Source: Methylovirgula sp.
GTDB taxonomy: Bacteria; Pseudomonadota; Alphaproteobacteria; Rhizobiales; Beijerinckiaceae
NCBI GenBank assembly: GCA_031291555.1
Contig: JARLIV010000022.1
Span: 1 to 38,500, forward strand
DNA: 38,500 nucleotides
Direction: 5' to 3'
Shown: positions 33,856 through 38,500 of the stretch, one piece after another
How positions within the stretch are numbered: position 1 is the first letter of the stretch
Layout: every line of letters begins with the position of its first letter
Notes under the pieces: model-generated
Databases searched by the model: none
Seen by the model: the letters and a program-made list of their open reading frames with translations, nothing else
Told to the model about the DNA's origin: nothing
Position numbers and translations under genes: made by a program

Positions 33856-34080
33856 ATGACAGCCTGCAGCTATACGCCAGCCGAGATCGACGAGATGACG
33901 CTCTTCGATGTGGCAAATCTCTTTGCCTATTGGCGCGAGACGCCGCCTGCGCATGAAATCCTGAAATGTGTCTATCGCATCGCGCCGAAGCCCGCGGCAG
34001 AGCCGAACGCGGCGGGCGATCCGAGCGGCATCGGCGCGCTGATTGCGCGCTTTCCTGACGGACAGGTGAAGCAGACATGA
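33856..34080 (+). CDS. tail assembly chaperone, gpT-like part (made by -1 frameshift)
   Basis: 74 residues from ATG 33856, but coding clearly extends upstream in the same frame (DFGLIYARLMTAC), so the natural product is probably a gpG-T fusion from 33509 to 34080. The part contains YTPAEIDEMTLFDVANLFAYW, typical of chaperone C-termini that bind the tape measure. The end overlaps the tape-measure start. Confidence 0.75.
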   Translation: MTACSYTPAEIDEMTLFDVANLFAYWRETPPAHEILKCVYRIAPKPAAEPNAAGDPSGIGALIARFPDGQVKQT

Positions 34081-35327
34081 GTGACGACGTCACGATCACA
34101 TTCAGCGCCGATATCTCCGACCTGCAACGCGGGATGCAGCAGGCCTCGGCGGCAATCGATACGACGACGAGCGCCTTGCGCAGCGGCGCCTCGCAGCTCG
34201 GGGGAACTTTCTCGTCGCTGTCGCAAGCCTATGCGCAGAGCGCCGCGCAGGCGGCGCAGACGAGCCGCGACGCCAGCGAGACGCAGCTTGCTATCGCGCG
34301 CGCGCAGGCGAACGCCCAATACCAGATCGCGCTCGATGGCGTCAGAATGCAGGAGGCGCTCGTCAAGGAGCAGGCGCAGACCTCGCAAATGAGCCATGAG
34401 CAGCAATTGCAAAGCCTGCTCGCGCTCGAGGCTCAGCGCGAGGCGCTCGAGCGCCAGCATTTGCAGGCGGTGCAGGCGACCTATGCGCAGGATTCGGACG
34501 CCTATCTGCGCTTGCAGCAGCGGCTCGAAGAAGTCGAGGCTGAGGGTGCGTTGCGCCGCGAGCAGATCGAGCTGAACTATAATCGCGAAATCTATGCCGA
34601 TTATCGGCGGACCTTCGATCAGATCGGCTCCAGCGTCTCCACCGCGATCATGGGCATGATCGAGAGGCACGAAACGCTGCGCCAGGCCGCGCAGAAAGTG
34701 TTGCTCGCAATTATACAGGATTTCATCCAAGCGCGCGTCCGCACGGTGGCCGATTGGCTGGCTGGCGTCGCCACCGAGACCACGGCGACGCAGATCGGCC
34801 AGGCCGCGCAGACGGCTGCCGTGACGTCCGGCGTTGCGGCGCGCACATCGATGGAGCAGGCTGGCGCCGCCGCCGGGCTCGCCGCCAATGCCGCATCAAT
34901 GATCCGGCAGATATTGGCCTCGGCGCGGGAGACATTCGCGGGTGTCTTCGGGTTTCTCGCGCCGGTTTTGGGGCCGGCCGCGGCAGGCCCGGCGGCGGCC
35001 GCAGAGGGCGCGGTGGCGGCAGCCGCAAGTTTCGCCGTCGGCTCCTGGGAGTTGCCGTCGGATATGCTGGCCAATGTTCATCGCGGCGAGATGATCGTGC
35101 CGGCCGGCGCGACGCCTTGGGCGCAAGGTGTGCTGGCGAGCGCGGCCACTGGCGGCGCGGGTGGCGTGACCGTCAATCATGCGACGCATTTCAATATCAG
35201 CGCGCTCGATTCGCAGGATGTGAAGCGCTGGTTCAAGAACAATAGCAAGCTAATGCTGCGCACGATCAATGAGGCCGTGCGCCATGGCTCGCATCTCGGG
35301 CTCGACAGGCTGCGCAGCCCTGTATGA
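34077..35327 (+). CDS. tape measure protein (short)
   Basis: 416 residues, starting MSDDVTITFSADISDLQRG, with long Gln/Ala-rich coiled coil (about 60-170), hydrophobic helices (about 240-310) and a C-terminal part with WELPSDMLANVHRGEMIVP. Position after the chaperone and composition identify the tape measure, which sets tail length; its small size implies a short tail. It could alternatively be called a lambda-family minor tail protein. Next start overlaps by 4 bp. Confidence 0.88.
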   Translation: MSDDVTITFSADISDLQRGMQQASAAIDTTTSALRSGASQLGGTFSSLSQAYAQSAAQAAQTSRDASETQLAIARAQANAQYQIALDGVRMQEALVKEQAQTSQMSHEQQLQSLLALEAQREALERQHLQAVQATYAQDSDAYLRLQQRLEEVEAEGALRREQIELNYNREIYADYRRTFDQIGSSVSTAIMGMIERHETLRQAAQKVLLAIIQDFIQARVRTVADWLAGVATETTATQIGQAAQTAAVTSGVAARTSMEQAGAAAGLAANAASMIRQILASARETFAGVFGFLAPVLGPAAAGPAAAAEGAVAAAASFAVGSWELPSDMLANVHRGEMIVPAGATPWAQGVLASAATGGAGGVTVNHATHFNISALDSQDVKRWFKNNSKLMLRTINEAVRHGSHLGLDRLRSPV

Positions 35328-37594
35328 CTGGCTACATCTGCGGCGTGAACCTCCTGCCTTCGACGGGGGAGTTCACCTATGACACGATCGCCTATCTCGG
35401 CCAGCGCGCGACGGAGACTTCGCTCGTTTCAATCAATCGCTATGCGAATGGCGGCCCGCTGGCGGGCATCGGCAGCAAGACGGATTATTCCGTCGCGGTC
35501 GACAATCTGCAGGCGGAAGCGCCGGGCTGCACGACCGTTGCAATTGTCGCGGCCTGGTTCGGTTCTTCGACGGATGTGACAGCCTGCAAAATCTATCCCT
35601 CGACGACCTATATCAACGGCACGTTCCAGCAGGCCGGGGGTGGCGTGGATCATTGGCGTTGCTCCGGCCTGACGCAATCGTCCTCCGGTCTCATCGCCAT
35701 TCCACAGGTGAGCGGCAGCTTCATCTATGGCGGCACACCGTCCGACCAGTCGATCGTCCGCTGTTTTCAAGACTTGAAGGCGCGGGGATTTCGCACCGTC
35801 TTCTACCCTTTCGTGCTGATGACCGATGCGAATGAATCCTGGCGCGGGGAGATCACCTATTTAGGCGACGACATTTCGAGCGCGGCGACGGCGGCGATCA
35901 ATGCCTTTTTGGGTTCGGCGGCGGCTTCGCAGTTCACGCGCGACACGACGAACCTGACCGTCGCTTATTCCGGTCCGGCGACCGACTTCACCTATCGGCG
36001 GATGATCCTGCATTACGCCAACCTCTGCGTCGTCGCGGGTGGCGTCGATCTCTTTCTGCTCGGCTCGGAATTGCGCGGCCTGGAGATAGTGCGCGGCCCC
36101 GCCTGGACGAAAGCGGGCACGACAGGCGGCGACGGGAAGGTGACATGGGATTATCCCTTCGTCGCCGGGCTGATGCAATTGGCGGACGATGTTCGCGGCA
36201 TTTTCGACGCGGCAGGTCTCACGAAAGATGCGGCGGGTCCGCACAATCTCATCACCTATTCGGCCGATTGGTCGGACTGGATGGGCGTGCAGCATGCGGG
36301 CGAGAACGGCCAGTGGCCGCATCTCGACCAGCTCTATGCACACGAGAATATCGATCTCGTCTGCTTCGATAATTATCTGCCGCTGTCGGATTGGACGACG
36401 GGTGGCGGCGGGCTCGATGCGCTCTATTGGAACGCGCCCCTGCCGACCGTGTGGCCGCCGAGCACGACAGAGATGAACGGGCTCGGGCTTTCCGGTTCGC
36501 CGACGCTCTACAGCCTCGATTATCTCAAAGCGAATATCGAGGGCGGCGAGAAATTCAACTGGTATTATAGCGACGGCACGAATGCCGGCATCGGGCTCGA
36601 TCCAAATGGCACTGACCTTCGCGTTTCGTTGCCGCAGGGAGACCGGCTCACGCAGAGCCGCAATCCCTATGCCGCCGACCAGCAATTGCTGGCGAACAAG
36701 CAATTGCGCTGGTGGTGGAACAATCCGCATCAGGCGATCTATGATGCGGGTGACGGCAATGGCTGGGTACCGCACGGTCCTAATACGGAATGGGTGCCGC
36801 AATCGAAATCCATCACCTTCGCGGAATATGGATGTCCGGCGGCGGATCGCTGCACCAACCAGCCAAATGTCTTCTATAATCCCGCTGCCGCGGCCAGCGC
36901 GACGCCCTATTGGTCGATCTGGGATCGGGGCGCCGCCGGCGGATATGTGCCGCGCCGCGACGACGAGATTCAATTGCTCGCGCTGGAAGCCATCTATGAA
37001 TATTGGGTAACGGACGGCCATAACGCGACATCGGCGGCCGGCGTCAAGATGATCGAGCCGGCCTTCATGTCCGCGTGGAATTGGGACGCGCGGCCGTTCC
37101 CGACCTATCCGCAGCGAACGGACGTCTGGGGCGACGCAGGCAATTGGCCCTCGGGTCTCTGGCTCGACGGCAAAGGTCCGTTCCTCGTGCCGCCAGTGCC
37201 GGACGCGCCGCCTGCACCTTCGCTCTCCGCCACCTTTCCTATGCTGAGCGGGCAGGGCTGGTCGATCCATTATCGCCCGGCGTTCGCGACAGATGTCGCG
37301 GCGCATGTCTCGGGGCGTGAAAGCCGCGCCGCGAAAATTTCCGTGCCCCTGTGGGAGATCGAGTTGAGCTTCGATCTCTTGCGCGCGGATATTGCAGCCG
37401 ATCTGCAGATGATCGCTGGCTTCTTCGGTTCAATGGCCGGGCAGTCTGGGGCGTTCACCTTTCCAGTGCCGCCAGAGCTCGGCCTGGGGGCCACATTCGC
37501 GTGCCGCTTCGCTGACGATGTTCAAGACCCCGAAGAATTCATGCGCCAGCTCCATACCCTGCAATCGCTCAAACTCCGGACGGTGAAGCAGTGA
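35324..37594 (+). CDS. GTA_TIM-like barrel fused to a DUF2460 tail domain
   Basis: 756 residues. The first about 600 resemble the glycoside-hydrolase-like TIM barrel of GTA tail-fibre proteins: LITYSADWSDWMG (about 307-319), HLDQLYAHENIDLVCFDNYL and LPLSDW. After a Pro-rich linker (about 624-632) a DUF2460 domain follows (LSGQGWSIHYRPAFATDVA, HVSGRESRAAK, and closing LKLRTVKQ). In RcGTA the TIM barrel and DUF2460 are in separate proteins, so this is a rearranged fusion. It likely acts at the distal tail, on cell-surface glycans by inference. Confidence 0.85.
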   Translation: MTGYICGVNLLPSTGEFTYDTIAYLGQRATETSLVSINRYANGGPLAGIGSKTDYSVAVDNLQAEAPGCTTVAIVAAWFGSSTDVTACKIYPSTTYINGTFQQAGGGVDHWRCSGLTQSSSGLIAIPQVSGSFIYGGTPSDQSIVRCFQDLKARGFRTVFYPFVLMTDANESWRGEITYLGDDISSAATAAINAFLGSAAASQFTRDTTNLTVAYSGPATDFTYRRMILHYANLCVVAGGVDLFLLGSELRGLEIVRGPAWTKAGTTGGDGKVTWDYPFVAGLMQLADDVRGIFDAAGLTKDAAGPHNLITYSADWSDWMGVQHAGENGQWPHLDQLYAHENIDLVCFDNYLPLSDWTTGGGGLDALYWNAPLPTVWPPSTTEMNGLGLSGSPTLYSLDYLKANIEGGEKFNWYYSDGTNAGIGLDPNGTDLRVSLPQGDRLTQSRNPYAADQQLLANKQLRWWWNNPHQAIYDAGDGNGWVPHGPNTEWVPQSKSITFAEYGCPAADRCTNQPNVFYNPAAAASATPYWSIWDRGAAGGYVPRRDDEIQLLALEAIYEYWVTDGHNATSAAGVKMIEPAFMSAWNWDARPFPTYPQRTDVWGDAGNWPSGLWLDGKGPFLVPPVPDAPPAPSLSATFPMLSGQGWSIHYRPAFATDVAAHVSGRESRAAKISVPLWEIELSFDLLRADIAADLQMIAGFFGSMAGQSGAFTFPVPPELGLGATFACRFADDVQDPEEFMRQLHTLQSLKLRTVKQ

Positions 37595-38202
37595 CCGCGC
37601 CGCCGTCATTTCCCGCGCTCGCGGGTCAGGGCTGGTCGGTCCACAAGCGACCGACATTTTCAACGCGCGTCGCCTCGCATGTCTCCGGTCGCGAAGTGCG
37701 CAGCCCGCTCTTCGCCGCGACGCTCTATGAGTTCGAACTGACCTATGACGGGCTTGCGTCCAACGCCGCCTTTCCCGGTCTCGGCACGAATTCCCTGCAA
37801 AGCCTGATGGGCCTCTACCTCCAATGCGAAGGCCAATACGGCACCTTCCTCTATACCGATCCCAGCGATTGCATGGCGGCGGGGCAGGTGATCGCGGCGG
37901 GCGACGGCATGACGATAAGCTTCACTTTCCTGCGTGCGCTCGGCGGTCTCATCGAGCCGGTGTCTTGGGTTTCCACGGTCGCGAATGTTTATCTGAACGG
38001 CATCGCGCAAAGTTCGGGCTGGGCGCTCAGCCAGCCGAACACGCTGACGTTTGCTGCCGCGCCAGCGAGCGGCACCGTGATCAGCGCGGATTTCACCTAC
38101 GCCTTTCAATGCCGCTTTCTCGACGATCAGGAAGATTTCGAGAATTTCATGAGCGGTCTTTGGCAAGTTCAATCGCTGAAATTCCGGAGTGTGAAGCCGT
38201 GA
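37591..38202 (+). CDS. DUF2460 distal tail protein
   Basis: 203 residues from GTG 37591, which overlaps the previous stop (GTGA). Begins FPALAGQGWSVHKRPTFSTR, then HVSGREVRSPL, and ends LKFRSVKP, the DUF2460 pattern. It has a middle insert (VSWVSTVANVYLNGIAQ, then NTLTFAAAPASGTVISADF). It repeats the C-terminal domain of the preceding protein. It matches gp12-type GTA tail proteins. Confidence 0.88.
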   Translation: MTAPPSFPALAGQGWSVHKRPTFSTRVASHVSGREVRSPLFAATLYEFELTYDGLASNAAFPGLGTNSLQSLMGLYLQCEGQYGTFLYTDPSDCMAAGQVIAAGDGMTISFTFLRALGGLIEPVSWVSTVANVYLNGIAQSSGWALSQPNTLTFAAAPASGTVISADFTYAFQCRFLDDQEDFENFMSGLWQVQSLKFRSVKP

Positions 38203-38500
38203 AAGCCGCCTCGCCCGCTCTTGTCTCCTATATCAACGCCGTCCGCGCCCGGCGCGACGCGCCCTTGTTGATGGCCGATTGCTTTACGCTTTCCCTGCTT
38301 TCCGGCCTCGTTCTCACTTATACCAACGCCGATGTGCCGATCGCGCTGAATGGCTATACCTATGCAGCGAATTCCGTTCTGGTCGATGGCCTGAATTACA
38401 AATGCGCGGTCGGCCTCGATGTCGATCAGCAGAAGATCACGATCAGCGCAAGACCATCGGACACGATCGGCGGTGTGCCGTTCTTGCAGGCGCTGCGCAA
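38199..38500 (+). CDS. DUF2163 tail protein, 3' end outside the window
   Basis: Partial, about 100 residues from GTG 38199 overlapping the previous stop (GTGA). Translation includes SPALVSYINAVRARRDAPLL, then MADCFTLSLLSGLVLTYTN and DGLNYKCAVGLDVDQQKITIS, which fits DUF2163. In GTA-like tails a DUF2163 gene follows DUF2460 and precedes an NlpC/P60 peptidase. Confidence 0.85.
   Translation, partial: MKAASPALVSYINAVRARRDAPLLMADCFTLSLLSGLVLTYTNADVPIALNGYTYAANSVLVDGLNYKCAVGLDVDQQKITISARPSDTIGGVPFLQALR

Larger units (their letters stand above)
17051..38500. mobile_element. siphoprophage with GTA-like distal tail, right end outside the window
   Basis: A near-contiguous late-gene set in lambda/HK97 order (terminase, portal, protease, capsid, connectors, tail tube, chaperone, tape measure, DUF2460, DUF2163) behind an S24 repressor with divergent control region. 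The left boundary is placed at the first non-backbone gene behind irr; no clear attachment site was found. No integrase, replication or lysis gene is visible, and the element is cut at the right edge. Accessory cargo lies between portal and protease. Host-type repeats in gaps suggest an old or domesticated prophage. Confidence 0.88.

Noticed and set aside
17051-38500. Classifying the element as a true gene transfer agent
   Set aside because: Tail genes are GTA-like, but a CI-type repressor with operators and cargo toxins fits a prophage better.
1-38500. CRISPR arrays, tRNA or rRNA genes, integrase, insertion sequences
   Set aside because: None recognised on either strand; tRNA and small RNA scans cannot be run here, so absence is not proven.

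Overview
The window reads as a piece of an alphaproteobacterial chromosome, most likely a member of the Rhizobiales/Hyphomicrobiales (the Beijerinckiaceae would fit, but I cannot prove the genus). The reasons are high GC, an Irr-type Fur regulator, a DivL homologue whose histidine box carries tyrosine, a TsaE-AmgK fusion followed by MurU, and several families of extragenic palindromes that are common in this order.

Bases 1 to about 17050 are host backbone. From the left: the end of a beta-ketothiolase and phaB (polyhydroxybutyrate synthesis); rpmF; mtgA (peptidoglycan glycosyltransferase) divergent from a polyprenyl diphosphate synthase and a DUF1345 membrane protein; a small secreted Asp-rich protein; ispG; a Zur-like regulator; bdhA, a patatin phospholipase and cutA as an overlapping set; then, on the minus strand, ahcY, divL, tsaE-amgK and murU. 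A decayed glycosyltransferase tail lies between ahcY and divL. Irr closes the backbone.

From about 17050 to the right edge is a lambda/HK97-like siphoprophage with a GTA-like distal tail. Its order is a small leftward gene, an S24 (CI-like) repressor, a divergent operator/promoter region, a GcrA-like gene, a DUF6362-like gene, large terminase, portal, [cargo], prohead protease, capsid, connector, tail completion and tail terminator proteins, tail tube, gpG/gpGT chaperone, tape measure, a TIM-barrel/DUF2460 fusion, a second DUF2460 protein, and the start of a DUF2163 protein. The window edge cuts the element. No integrase, replication or lysis gene is visible. Host-type extragenic repeats sit in several prophage gaps, which suggests long residence.

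The most interesting part is the 5.3-kb cargo between portal and protease (about 22360-27640). The portal carries an extra C-terminal tail joined by a HPRWPxG...GGxFAP linker and ending in a small Cys-containing domain. A TPR-like small gene is translationally coupled behind it. Next comes a 96-bp second copy of a piece of the portal gene, a scar of C-terminus exchange. Then there are two secreted proteins (DUF4403 and a lipase), then a protein with the same linker followed by an HNH/His-Me-like nuclease domain, overlapped by a DUF2019 gene. I read this as two toxin-immunity modules plugged into virion proteins by a shared linker: a phage-borne polymorphic toxin system comparable in logic to MuF toxins, but here one toxin sits on the portal. 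The toxin and immunity functions are inference; the fusion, linker, overlaps and duplicated scar are directly visible.
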